Part shown: positions 46,882-55,456 of the stretch, in pieces
How positions within the stretch are numbered: the stretch's first letter is position 1
Layout: every line of letters starts with the position of its first letter
Assembly: GCA_900472625.1 (NCBI GenBank)
Contig: UCIT01000029.1
Coordinates: forward strand, 1 to 64,000
Direction of reading: 5' to 3'
Length of the DNA stretch: 64,000 nt
Source of the DNA: Hyphomicrobiales bacterium
Lineage (GTDB): Bacteria > Pseudomonadota > Alphaproteobacteria > Rhizobiales > Rhizobiaceae
Translations under genes and position numbers: made by a program
Notes under the pieces: model-generated
Databases searched by the model: none
The model's input: the letters and a program-made list of their open reading frames with translations, nothing else
What the model was told of the DNA's origin: nothing

Positions 46882-47254
46882 GATTTTACCGTCGCGTGCA
46901 GCGTCGCCATTGGCGCAATCGCCGCAACTGCCCCGATCGCAAGATGGCGATCCGGTGTTTCCCGAGCCCTGGGCGGCGGAAGCCTTTGCCATGACCGTGC
47001 ATCTGCACGAGCGTGGACTGTTCACCTGGAGCGAATGGGCCGAGAGCCTGTCCGGAGAATTGCACAAGCCCGGGCGGGCCGAGGATGGCAGCGATTATTT
47101 CGATTGCTGGGTGGCGGCTCTGTCATCGATCCTCGTCAGCCGCGGTGTCGCCGATGCCGACACGATCGCCGCGCTGCAGCAGAGCTGGCAGCGGGCGGCC
47201 GAGGCGACGCCGCATGGCAAGCCGATCGTGCTTGAGAACGACCCCCAGCGTTGA
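46868..47254 (+). CDS. nitrile hydratase accessory protein
   Basis: About 128 residues, resembling the beta-subunit N-terminus (FPEPWAAEAFAMTVHLHERG, FTWSEWAESLSGEL, DYFDCWVAALSSIL), as in the self-subunit-swapping chaperones of cobalt nitrile hydratases. The TTG at 46868 with GGGAG seven bases before it is preferred; ATG 46850 is possible. It overlaps nthB. It is expected to load cobalt into the alpha subunit. Confidence 0.88.
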   Translation: MSQCEILPSRAASPLAQSPQLPRSQDGDPVFPEPWAAEAFAMTVHLHERGLFTWSEWAESLSGELHKPGRAEDGSDYFDCWVAALSSILVSRGVADADTIAALQQSWQRAAEATPHGKPIVLENDPQR

Positions 47255-47282
47255 AAGTGATGCATGTCGCCGCCGGGTGACA

Positions 47283-48065
47283 TCAGGACGGGAACTGGCG
47301 GTAGCACTCCTCGGCGACTTTCCGCAAGTCTTCTCGCGAAATCTCGCCGGTGACGGCGTAGCCGAGTTCGCCGTCGATCCAGTAGAAGGTCTCGACCTTG
47401 TCCGCCGAGGCGAAGCGGAAACTGGTCGTGGTGTTGGCGGGGTTGCGACCGACCAGTACGGTCAGGCGCTCGCCGGTCTGATTCTCGTACATGAACATCG
47501 CCCCCGGCTTTCCATCCACGGGCAGCAAGCGGCCGCCGACCAGATGATAATTCAGGCTTTGGAGATCCGGCACCTTGAGATTGGCGATCGAGAGGCGCTT
47601 GCCGAGCCAGGTGGCGAGATGCGCTTCCTCGTTGGCGAAGACCTCGACCGGGTGGCGCACCTCGCTGGCGTAGACCAGGAAAGCGTTCTGCGCCTGCTTC
47701 GGGAAGGTTTCGGATGCCGTCAGCTGCAACGACGGCTTTTCGAACAGGCCTGGGCCGTAGTGTCCGGCGATCGTGCCGGTGGCGAAGATGGCGACTATCG
47801 CGGCTGCCGTGGCGACGCGTCTTGACCAGACGGGTCGGCTTGCCCCTTTGCGGACGAGATCCGTATCGGTCGGCTTGCTCTTTTCGTATCCCGAAAACAT
47901 CGCCTTGATGCCGGTATTCTGCGCCTGCCATTCGGTAACCCTTGCTGCGTCGTCGGCATTGTCGCGCAGCCAGGACTCGACGCGCGTGCGGTGAGTATCG
48001 GGCAACAGGCCGTCGGCATAGGCGTGCAGGTCCGCTTCGGTCACGGCAGGGTTGGTCTCGGTCAT
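47283..48065 (-). CDS. anti-sigma factor, membrane-anchored
   Basis: About 260 residues. The N-terminal 95 residues (TEADLHAYADGLLPDTHRTR) form the sigma-binding region without an HxxxCxxC zinc motif. One membrane segment lies at about residues 84-102 (VATAAAIVAIFATGTIAGHY), then a periplasmic domain. Its start overlaps the sigma gene stop by four bases. It should hold the sigma factor inactive until an unknown signal. Confidence 0.88.
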   Translation of the reverse strand: MTETNPAVTEADLHAYADGLLPDTHRTRVESWLRDNADDAARVTEWQAQNTGIKAMFSGYEKSKPTDTDLVRKGASRPVWSRRVATAAAIVAIFATGTIAGHYGPGLFEKPSLQLTASETFPKQAQNAFLVYASEVRHPVEVFANEEAHLATWLGKRLSIANLKVPDLQSLNYHLVGGRLLPVDGKPGAMFMYENQTGERLTVLVGRNPANTTTSFRFASADKVETFYWIDGELGYAVTGEISREDLRKVAEECYRQFPS

Positions 48066-48574
48066 TTCGGTCTCCGAAGCGTGATCACGTTGTCGGCTTT
48101 CATGTGTTCGGCAAGTTGCTGGCGCGCGCGCGACAGGCGCGACATGACCGTGCCGACGGGGATGTCCAGCAGGGTCGCTACTTCCTGATAGGTATAGCCC
48201 TCGATGACGATGAGCATCAGCACGGCGCGATGGTCTTCGGACAGGCCATTCAGCGCGTCCTTGAGGCGGGAGCGCTCCAGGGGGTCGTTCGGCACTTCAG
48301 GTGCCGGAAGTTCGGCGGCGTCGTCGAGGTCAATGCTGCCCCGCACGATCGTCCGGCGCTGGTTGCGATAGAGGTTGGTCATGATGGTTAGAACCCAGCC
48401 GCGCAGGTTCAGGCCGCGCCATTGCGCACGGCGGGCGAGCACTTTCTCGACACAATCCTGCAGCAGATCCTCGCCATCGGAATCCGAACGGGTCAGGCTT
48501 CGCGAATAGCGCCTGAGCGATGGGAGGAGGGCCAGGACCTGGCCCTCGAAGCTGTCATTGGCGGGTGGCTTCAT
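48062..48574 (-). CDS. ECF RNA polymerase sigma factor
   Basis: About 170 residues with only regions 2 and 4: region 2 (DSDGEDLLQDCVEKVL and LRGWVLTIMTNLYRNQRR) and region 4 (LSEDHRAVLMLIVIEGYTYQ, then EVATLLDIPVGTVMSRLSRA). It lies 21 bases after the secreted-repeat lipoprotein gene and is coupled to its anti-sigma. It probably transcribes its own operon. Confidence 0.93.
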   Translation of the reverse strand: MKPPANDSFEGQVLALLPSLRRYSRSLTRSDSDGEDLLQDCVEKVLARRAQWRGLNLRGWVLTIMTNLYRNQRRTIVRGSIDLDDAAELPAPEVPNDPLERSRLKDALNGLSEDHRAVLMLIVIEGYTYQEVATLLDIPVGTVMSRLSRARQQLAEHMKADNVITLRRPK

Positions 48575-48595
48575 GCCTGATGTCCCGTCTGCCGG

Positions 48596-48976
48596 TTACG
48601 GCTTGGCAACAGTCCACACGTCCTTGAAGCCATCGCCGGTGATGTCGCCGGTCTTGGTGTCCTTCATCCAGAAATAGAGCGGCATCCCGTCCTTTGCCCA
48701 CTGCTTGGTCCCGTCCTTGCGATCGACGACCGAGTATGCCCCTTCCGGCTTTGCATTGCCATCGGCCATCAACGGCGGCCAGGCCTTGGCGCAATCGTCG
48801 TTGCAGTTGGAAACGCCCATCGCGTCCTTCTTGAAGGTGTAGAGCGACATGCCGTTTTCGCCGGCAAGCACCTTGCCTTTCGCAGTGTCAACGGTCTTGA
48901 CCGGCGGCGCGGCAAGGGCGGCGGTTGCGGCGGTGGAAGCAATTGCCAGGGCGATCAGGAATCTTAAGGATTTCAT
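48596..48976 (-). CDS. secreted-repeat protein (COG4315 type)
   Basis: About 126 residues. A signal peptide MKSLRFLIALAIASTAATAA ends at LAA-PPV. The mature part has two repeats of the type seen in PF03640 (NGMSLYTFKKD and DGMPLYFWMKDTKTGD) with Cys in NCNDDCAKAWPPL. GAGGAGAGCCCT lies before the ATG. First gene of the ECF operon. Role in the envelope is unknown. Confidence 0.88.
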   Translation of the reverse strand: MKSLRFLIALAIASTAATAALAAPPVKTVDTAKGKVLAGENGMSLYTFKKDAMGVSNCNDDCAKAWPPLMADGNAKPEGAYSVVDRKDGTKQWAKDGMPLYFWMKDTKTGDITGDGFKDVWTVAKP

Positions 48977-49025
48977 AGGGCTCTCCTCGGGTTGGGCGCG
49001 CGCTTTTTGCGGTGCCTGACATGAG

Positions 49026-49050
49026 ACACGAGAGGGGCCGGTTTTATTCC
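49026..49050 (-). promoter_or_regulatory. candidate ECF promoter
   Basis: On the minus strand, GGAAT (49050-49046) is followed 15 bases later by CGTGT (49030-49026), resembling GGAAC / CGT-type ECF elements. It lies about 50 bases ahead of the secreted-repeat gene, where an autoregulated promoter is expected. Confidence 0.45.
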
Positions 49051-49248
49051 CGTCGTTTTGCATTTTTACGCCTTGGCTTCGGAATGGCAGTGGCGTGCAC
49101 TTAAAACAAACTTGACGGAGTTGATGTAGCTTTCCGGCTCGTACGAACTGGGGAGATGCATGCGGACCATATATTGCACACGACGTCCGTCGACGGACGC
49201 GCTCTGGGCAGTCCGGATGCTCGTGTTCGAGACTGTCGTGGTCACACG

Positions 49249-50796
49249 ATGAACAATACGGGTCACACGCCGCCCACCGGCCAATACAGGTCCACCTCGG
49301 CTTCGCGCTGGTTTTGGGTTGCCGTCGCAGCGACTGCGCTGCTGGGGTTGGTTCTGCGCATTCCGACGCTGACACGTTCACTCTGGCTGGACGAAAGCTA
49401 CAGTGTATGGTTCGCGTCTCAGTCGCTTCCCCGCCTCTGGTTTGAAGTTCCTGGCTACGAAGGACATCCGCCGCTCTATTATACGCTGCTGAAGGGGTGG
49501 ATGAGCGTCTTCGGGGCGACCGAGGTCGGACTGCGTAGTCTTTCGGTGACGGCCAGCGTAATGACGATCGTGCTGGTTGCCGTCGCGGGCAGAATACTAA
49601 AGGCTGGCTCCACCGGTGACCGGGTGGCGTTGCTTGCCGCATTTTTCCTGGCATTCAACTCTGGAAGCATCAACTACGCGCAACAGGCGCGACCATATGC
49701 ATTGCAGACGCTGATTGCCTCGATCGCTGTGCTTGGTGCCATCATGATCGTCCGTATGATGATCACTGATCGCGACCCAGCGGGCGGAGGGCTTCGTCCG
49801 CTTTGGCCCGGCATCGCCCTGTTGGCAGTTGGCGCCGGCTTGACCCTCTGGTTCCACAATACCGGTGTGTTCGTTGCATTCGGCTTATGGTCCGGGCTGG
49901 CGCTGTCATTGATGTTTTTCATCGGTGGCCCCGTGCGAGACAAGTTGCTGGCGATCGTGCTTCCGGGTCTCGGCGCGCTACTCATATGGTCGCCCTACAT
50001 TCCCACCTATATCAGGCAGCTAACGGGCTTCTCGGACACGCCATTCTGGATCGTGTTCACCTGGGACGATCTGCTGAGCGCATGGCTGTTGATCGCCGGC
50101 AATATCCAGTCGCTTTGCCTGATTGGATGCTTCGGCCTGCTGGGGGTGGTCCTGCTTTGGCGTCGCATGCGTCCGCTGGCCGTCCTTTTGGCAACGATCC
50201 TTTTTCTTCCCTGGGCGTCGATGTTTCTGGTCAGCTATTTCATCAAGCCGATCTTCCTCGCCCGTTTGTTTGAATGGATGACGCCGTTGGTGCTGGGATT
50301 GGCCGCTTTCGGCATTCTCTCCGGTCTCGCGCAGCCTTTGGCACGCATGGCGGTGGTTGCGGCCATCGTGGCGTTCGGGGCGTCTGCGACCTACGGCTAT
50401 TATAGAACTCCGACCGAGGACTGGCGGGGGATCATCGGCCTCATTGCCGAGCAGAGCAGGCCCGGCGACCTCATTATCGGTGATGGAAGCGAGATCTCTC
50501 TGCCCTTCGCCTACTATGGCGGCGGTGGCCGCGCGCTGCCCGATCAGCTTTTTGTCCCGGGCTCGTTTCCAGTGCTTGACCAAGGACGCCACGGATTGAG
50601 CGCAACGCCGAAGGTTGTGGAGAAGGACCGGCATGTGGTCCGTTCGGCTCTGGCCGATCACAAGCGGGTGTGGCTTGTCGAGCGACGCTCTGATCTCTTC
50701 GATCCGGATGGTATCGTCGCAGCTGAGATCGGTCTCTCGCACACACCACGGCAAACGCTTCGGCAGGGCGAGATTACCGTCACCTTGTATGAGTAA
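49249..50796 (+). CDS. glycosyltransferase family 39 membrane protein
   Basis: About 515 residues with ten or more membrane segments. The loop after TM1 has LWLDESYSVWFA, where the acidic pair is the catalytic site of the GT39/PMT and ArnT group, and YEGHPPLYYTLLKGWMSVFG follows. It would transfer a sugar from a lipid carrier to an envelope acceptor. The start MNNTGHTPP at 49249 is chosen over a frame beginning at 49156. No polysaccharide cluster is adjacent. Confidence 0.82.
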   Translation: MNNTGHTPPTGQYRSTSASRWFWVAVAATALLGLVLRIPTLTRSLWLDESYSVWFASQSLPRLWFEVPGYEGHPPLYYTLLKGWMSVFGATEVGLRSLSVTASVMTIVLVAVAGRILKAGSTGDRVALLAAFFLAFNSGSINYAQQARPYALQTLIASIAVLGAIMIVRMMITDRDPAGGGLRPLWPGIALLAVGAGLTLWFHNTGVFVAFGLWSGLALSLMFFIGGPVRDKLLAIVLPGLGALLIWSPYIPTYIRQLTGFSDTPFWIVFTWDDLLSAWLLIAGNIQSLCLIGCFGLLGVVLLWRRMRPLAVLLATILFLPWASMFLVSYFIKPIFLARLFEWMTPLVLGLAAFGILSGLAQPLARMAVVAAIVAFGASATYGYYRTPTEDWRGIIGLIAEQSRPGDLIIGDGSEISLPFAYYGGGGRALPDQLFVPGSFPVLDQGRHGLSATPKVVEKDRHVVRSALADHKRVWLVERRSDLFDPDGIVAAEIGLSHTPRQTLRQGEITVTLYE

Positions 50797-50910
50797 GACC
50801 GAAGACGGTAAAAATAGTCGGCGTGCCCCGTGTTGCAGCGTGCTGCTGTGAGCAAAGCCGGGATTTTTGCGGTTGCCTATCGCGCGCGAATCCTGCCAAG
50901 TCGATTGATC

Positions 50911-52038
50911 ATGCAATTTGCTCCGCAACAAGACGAAGCCCTGAAAGCCGTTGCCAAATGGCTTAAAGAGGGAAAGACCCCGATTTTCCGCCTGTTCGGC
51001 TATGCCGGCACGGGGAAGACGACGCTGGCGCGGCATTTTGCCGAGCATGTCGACGGCGAAGTGCTGTTTGCGGCCTTTACCGGCAAGGCGGCGCAGGTGC
51101 TGCGCACGCGCGGCGCCAGCAATGCCCGGACGCTGCACTCGCTGATCTACCGACCGCGCGGCGAGGAGGCCGTCGAGGACGAGGAGACGGGCAAGACGTC
51201 GATAGCGCCGATGTTCACCATCAACCGCCAGAGCCCCGTCGCCAAGGCAGCGCTGATCATCGTCGACGAATGCTCGATGGTGGACGAGGCGCTGGGCAAG
51301 GACCTGATGAGCTTCGGCACGCCGATCCTGGTGCTCGGCGATCCCGGCCAGTTGCCGCCGGTCTCCGGCGGTGGCTTTTTCACCAATCAGGAGCCGGACT
51401 ACCTGCTGACGGACATTCATCGCCAGGCGCGCGACAACCCCATCATCGGGCTTGCCATGCAGGTACGCGAAGGCAAGGAGATCATGTACGGCGATTACGG
51501 CGCCGCGCAGGTGATTTCGAAGAACGAGGTCAACCAGGCGCTGGTGCTCGACGCCGATCAGGTCCTGGTCGGTACGAACCGGACCCGCCGACGCTATAAC
51601 CAGCGGCTGCGGGAGCTGAAGGGCTTCACCGCGGACTATCCGCAGACCGGCGACAAGCTGGTGTGCCTGCGCAACGACCCCGCCAAGGGGTTGCTCAACG
51701 GCTCTCTATGGCAGGTGATGACGTCCTCGAAGGAAACGACCAAGCCTGGCATCAACCTCCTGATCCGGCCTGAGGACGACGACATCGATCGTGGCGCGGC
51801 GAAGATCAAGCTGCTGAAGCAGGTCTTCGAGAATGTCGAGGAAGAGATTCCGTGGAACACCCGCAAGCGCTACGACGAGTTCGACTTTGGCTATGCGCTG
51901 ACCGTGCACAAGGCGCAGGGTTCGCAGTGGAACAACGTGGTGCTGTTCGATGAAAGCTGGGCGTTTCGCGATACGCGGGAGCGGTGGCTCTATACGGCGA
52001 TCACGCGCGCGGCCGAGACGATCACGATCGTTCGCTGA
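50911..52038 (+). CDS. RecD-like ATP-dependent helicase
   Basis: Superfamily 1B helicase of about 375 residues. Walker A FGYAGTGKTTLARHFAEH, Walker B IIVDECSMVDE, LGDPGQLPPVSGGGFF, then YALTVHKAQGSQWNNVVLFD and LYTAITRAAETI. It lacks the N-terminal extension of RecD2 and stands alone. It probably acts in DNA repair or replication-fork processing. Confidence 0.88.
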   Translation: MQFAPQQDEALKAVAKWLKEGKTPIFRLFGYAGTGKTTLARHFAEHVDGEVLFAAFTGKAAQVLRTRGASNARTLHSLIYRPRGEEAVEDEETGKTSIAPMFTINRQSPVAKAALIIVDECSMVDEALGKDLMSFGTPILVLGDPGQLPPVSGGGFFTNQEPDYLLTDIHRQARDNPIIGLAMQVREGKEIMYGDYGAAQVISKNEVNQALVLDADQVLVGTNRTRRRYNQRLRELKGFTADYPQTGDKLVCLRNDPAKGLLNGSLWQVMTSSKETTKPGINLLIRPEDDDIDRGAAKIKLLKQVFENVEEEIPWNTRKRYDEFDFGYALTVHKAQGSQWNNVVLFDESWAFRDTRERWLYTAITRAAETITIVR

Positions 52039-52068
52039 TCGACGCGTCGGCGGCTGGTTCGCTCAGGC

Positions 52069-52758
52069 TCAGACGTGGACGATGCCGAGCAGGACGGCCT
52101 TGGCGATGGCCTGGAAGCGATTGTTGGCACTGAGTTTCGCAATGATCGCGATCTCGATCGACTTCGCCTCGTCGTCGCCGAGATCAAGTGCGCGGGCGAG
52201 GCGCTGTGTCGACAGCCCCTCGGCCATCAGCGCCAGGCACCGGCGTTCCTGTTCGCTCAGCGCGTGTTCGTGCTGGTTGTCGTTGAGCGGGGTGTCATCC
52301 TTCGAGGTTCCGCGATCAAGGAGTTCGGCGACCTGCTGTAATTGACGATGCAGCGTCGATATCTCCGAGGTCAGTTCACGCTTGCGCGACGCCAGTGCGG
52401 CGTTGAAAACGGCATCAGCCTCCTGCTGAGATGTCGATCTGCACAGGTCGGTCATCAGTTCCTGAATGACGGCAACCGGCATGCCCGCTTCGCGGCAGGC
52501 GTTGATGACGGACATGCGCATGATGTCGGTCGTATGGTAGACCCGCATGAGGCCGATGCGGCTTGAGGCGATCAGCCCCTTTTCCTCGTAGAAATGGAGC
52601 GTCCTGTGGGTGACGCCGAAGGCATTGGCCATCTCGGCGATCGCCACCCGTCCATGCGGCAGATTGGGCGGGCAGGCGGCGGAGGGCAGGAAGCGGTAAT
52701 CCGGGGGCGCCTGCGCGGAGGCGTTCGGCGGGGCGGTGTGTTTCTGTCGGTCGGACAT
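52069..52758 (-). CDS. MerR-LuxR fusion transcriptional regulator
   Basis: About 229 residues. Residues about 35-105 form a MerR winged helix (VAIAEMANAFGVTHRTLHFY, then EEKGLIASSRIGLMRVY), followed by a coiled coil, and the last 65 residues read as a LuxR/GerE helix-turn-helix (LSEQERRCLALMAEGLSTQRLA, here split as LSEQERRCLALM and AEGLSTQRLARALDLG, then AKLSANNRFQAIAKAVLLG). Two DNA-binding heads in one chain is unusual. No ligand-binding domain is seen. Confidence 0.8.
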   Translation of the reverse strand: MSDRQKHTAPPNASAQAPPDYRFLPSAACPPNLPHGRVAIAEMANAFGVTHRTLHFYEEKGLIASSRIGLMRVYHTTDIMRMSVINACREAGMPVAVIQELMTDLCRSTSQQEADAVFNAALASRKRELTSEISTLHRQLQQVAELLDRGTSKDDTPLNDNQHEHALSEQERRCLALMAEGLSTQRLARALDLGDDEAKSIEIAIIAKLSANNRFQAIAKAVLLGIVHV

Positions 52759-53186
52759 GGGCCCTCCTGTTGTACGCCTGATGCCGGTTACGCATTACAG
52801 AGATACGGGCGCAGTCGCGTCTTTTGCCGGCCTGCTCACGGGCTCGTCGTCAAGAAACGAGCGAGTGTCTTTGCCGATTCATTGCGATCAGACTATGCGT
52901 CAAATGCCTGATTTGTTAGTCTTAAAAATAGTCACTTGTAAATAATAGTCTGATGTACAGACGGCAATGGCGCGCTCCATCGATATTTCATTGGCCCGCG
53001 TTCCGTTGTCCTTGAACCATCGTTTTCCACTCTTCGTTTCCGGCGGTTTTACTTCCTCTGTTGTTGCGTGCAGGGGTTGTGTCACCAATCAGAAAATCGC
53101 ATGCACCCATGCACGAATCTCGTTGGCCCCAATGGCGTCCTTGGCTTAAAAGCAGGTCAGTTGTCTTCGCCGAATGGAAACATGCC
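52759..53186. other. gene-free gap before pdxJ
   Basis: About 430 bases between divergent genes. It should hold the promoters of the MerR-LuxR and pdxJ genes. I see an AT-rich patch near 52908-52955 but no clear hexamer pair, no RNA gene and no credible small gene. Confidence 0.5.
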
Positions 53187-53939
53187 ATGCCGACCACGCT
53201 GTCCGTCAATCTCAATGCCATTGCCATGCTGCGCAATCGCCGCGATCTGCCGTGGCCCAGTGTCGAGGCGCTGGGGCGTATCGCGCTTCAGGCAGGGGCA
53301 AGCGGTCTGACCGTGCATCCGCGGCCAGACGAGCGGCATATCCGGTTTTCCGACCTGCCGATCATCCGCAATCTGATCGACGACGAGTTTCCCGAGGCGG
53401 AATTCAACATCGAGGGTTATCCCACCGAGGAGTTTCTGACGCTGTGCGCCACGGCTGCGCCCGAACAGGTGACGCTGGTGCCCGACGATCCCTCGCAGGC
53501 GACGTCCGACCATGGCTGGAATTTCCGCAGGAATCGCGAACTGCTGACGGACGTCATCGCGCGCTTGAAGAAGATGGGCACGCGTGTTTCGCTGTTTGCC
53601 GACGGTGACGGCGATGCCGAGGCGGTTGCGATCGCCAAGGCCGTCGGCGCCGACCGGATCGAACTCTATACCGGCCCTTACGGTGGTTGTTACGATGCGC
53701 CGGAGCGGGTCGGGCCGATCCTCGAGGCGCTGGGAAAGACGGCCGATGCGGCGCTGGCCATCGGGCTCGGCGTCAATGCCGGCCACGACCTGACGGTCGA
53801 GAACCTGCCGCCACTGGTGAAGCGGATTCCCAAGCTTGCCGAAGTGTCAATCGGGCACGGGCTGACGGCGGATGCGCTGGAGTATGGCATGGCAGAAACC
53901 GTGCGCCGCTTCTGCCGCGCCTGCGGCCAGAAAATCTGA
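53187..53939 (+). CDS. pdxJ: pyridoxine 5'-phosphate synthase
   Basis: Ring-closing step of vitamin B6 synthesis: joins 1-deoxyxylulose 5-phosphate with 3-amino-2-oxopropyl phosphate. About 250 residues. SVNLNAIAMLRNRRDLPWPS, GLTVHPRPDERHIRFSDL and ELYTGPYGGCYDAPER are the family's substrate-binding segments; the end has VSIGHGLTADALEYGM. The start MPTTLSVNLN at 53187 matches the family; the longer frame is unsupported. Confidence 0.95.
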   Translation: MPTTLSVNLNAIAMLRNRRDLPWPSVEALGRIALQAGASGLTVHPRPDERHIRFSDLPIIRNLIDDEFPEAEFNIEGYPTEEFLTLCATAAPEQVTLVPDDPSQATSDHGWNFRRNRELLTDVIARLKKMGTRVSLFADGDGDAEAVAIAKAVGADRIELYTGPYGGCYDAPERVGPILEALGKTADAALAIGLGVNAGHDLTVENLPPLVKRIPKLAEVSIGHGLTADALEYGMAETVRRFCRACGQKI

Positions 53940-53940
53940 C

Positions 53941-53977
53941 AAAAAGAAAGCCCGCCCCGGTGGTGCAGGGCGGGCTC
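53941..53977 (-). terminator. rho-independent terminator after qorB-like gene
   Basis: On the minus strand, AGCCCGCCC, loop, GGGCGGGCT then TTTCTTTTT. It lies about 30 bases past the stop of the NAD(P)-binding gene and touches the pdxJ stop on the other strand. Confidence 0.82.
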
Positions 53978-54006
53978 CGCTTGAAGGCTGTGGCTTCAGG
54001 GCGTCA

Positions 54007-54894
54007 TCAGGCGGTGAGCGCTGCCTTGTTGGCCACGAAGAAGTCCTTCAGCGTCTGCGGCTGCTTGCCGGTCAGTTTGGTGAAATCTTCAGTCACGTGA
54101 TCGAAGTTGCCGGCGCGGATATTGGCGTCGGCGGAGACCAGCATCGTTGCAACGAAGTCTGGGAGACCGGCGCCGAGCAGGCCCTGCAGCAACTGTTCGT
54201 CGCTGACCTTGACGGCCGAGAGCGGCTTGCCAACGGCTGACCCGATTGTGGCGGCGATCTCGTCGGCGCTCAGCGACTGGCTGCCGGTCAGCGTGTAGGT
54301 GGCGCTGGCGGTGGTGCCGGAGGCGAGGGCGGCGGCGGCACCAAGGGCGCAGTCGTCACGCGAGATGTTCGGAACCTTGCCATCGCCCGATGCCGTGTAC
54401 CAGCTGCCGCCCTGCAGATTGTGCGGCATCGAATGCATGTAGTTGTCGTGGTACCAGGCATTGCGGATGATGGTGTAGGGCAGGCCGCTCGCCTTGACGG
54501 CGTTCTCGGTGCCGAGATGGTCCGGCGCGAAAGTGACCAGCGATTTGTCCGGTGACGGCATGGAGGTGTAGGCGATGTGCTTGACGCCTGCCTTGACGGC
54601 GGCATTGACGGCCGTGGTGTGCTGCTTCAGGCGCTGGCCGGGAACGGCGAGCGCGTCGGTGCTGATAATGAGCACGCAGTCGACGCCTTTGAACGCGGCT
54701 TCAAGCGAGGCAGCGTCGTCGAAATCGGCCTTTCGGGTCTGTAGGCCCTTGGCGGCAAGGTCGGCGAGCTTTGCGGTGTCGCGGCTGGCGGCGATCAGGT
54801 TGGCCGCGGGAACCTTGTAGGTTTCGAGCAGGTGATGGATGACGCGCTGGCCGAGCTGGCCGGCTGCACCGGTGATGAGAATCGTTTCGCTCAT
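54007..54894 (-). CDS. NAD(P)H:quinone reductase, QorB-like (NmrA type)
   Basis: About 295 residues, atypical SDR with ILITGAAGQLGQRVIHHLLE at the N-terminus, SMPSPDKSLVTFAPDHLGTE and NAWYHDNYM in the middle. It resembles E. coli QorB (YtfG). It is divergent from an HxlR-type gene, exactly as qorB is from qorR (ytfH), supporting a role in quinone or electrophile reduction. Confidence 0.88.
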   Translation of the reverse strand: MSETILITGAAGQLGQRVIHHLLETYKVPAANLIAASRDTAKLADLAAKGLQTRKADFDDAASLEAAFKGVDCVLIISTDALAVPGQRLKQHTTAVNAAVKAGVKHIAYTSMPSPDKSLVTFAPDHLGTENAVKASGLPYTIIRNAWYHDNYMHSMPHNLQGGSWYTASGDGKVPNISRDDCALGAAAALASGTTASATYTLTGSQSLSADEIAATIGSAVGKPLSAVKVSDEQLLQGLLGAGLPDFVATMLVSADANIRAGNFDHVTEDFTKLTGKQPQTLKDFFVANKAALTA

Positions 54895-54922
54895 ATGTCT
54901 AAACCTCCAGGTTCTTTTATTG

Positions 54923-54937
54923 GTCTCGAAAAGAGAC
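54923..54937. promoter_or_regulatory. candidate HxlR operator
   Basis: GTCTC, AAAA-type spacer, GAGAC (54923-54927 and 54933-54937) forms an inverted repeat in the 121-base space between the qorB-like and HxlR genes, 29 bases upstream of the reductase start. Confidence 0.45.
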
Positions 54938-55015
54938 TAGCACTAGAATAGGGATTGACTGGTCGGTGTAAAGGAGGCAGTTTTTGCGCTGTAAGTTACC
55001 AAAAGGGAACCACGC

Positions 55016-55453
55016 ATGTCCGGCACTGTCGTCAACCTGAAAAGCAAGGCGGAGTTGAAGAGCAAGTCCGAGCCGCGCGTTCGGCACGACGTCGATCTCA
55101 GCAAGCTTGATTTCAACAATTGCCCGGTGCGCGACATGATGCAGCAGATCGGCGGCAAATGGTCGACGCTGATGCTGGAAGCATTGTCGCAGCGGCCTTT
55201 TCGCTTCGGCGAACTCAGGCGGATGATCCCGGATATTTCGCAACGCATGCTGACGCAGACGCTGCGCGACCTGCAGCGCGACGGCTATGTCGAGCGGGAG
55301 GTGTTTCCGACCAAGCCGCCGAGCGTCGAGTATCGGCTGACGGATCTTGGCAGGTCGTTATACCAGACGCTGGCGCTGTTGCTGAACTGGGCGGAGAACA
55401 ACCATGCTGCTGTTCGCGCCGCCCGGCTCCAGTTCGACGCGTCTGGTGCCTAG
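55016..55453 (+). CDS. HxlR family transcriptional regulator
   Basis: About 145 residues. The winged helix is typical: CPVRDMMQQIGGKWSTLMLE, then RPFRFGELRRMIPDISQRML and TQTLRDLQRDGYVEREV. The Cys in NCPVRD is the redox-sensing position in several HxlR proteins such as QorR and HypR. It probably represses the divergent reductase gene. Confidence 0.92.
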   Translation: MSGTVVNLKSKAELKSKSEPRVRHDVDLSKLDFNNCPVRDMMQQIGGKWSTLMLEALSQRPFRFGELRRMIPDISQRMLTQTLRDLQRDGYVEREVFPTKPPSVEYRLTDLGRSLYQTLALLLNWAENNHAAVRAARLQFDASGA

Positions 55454-55456
55454 CTC

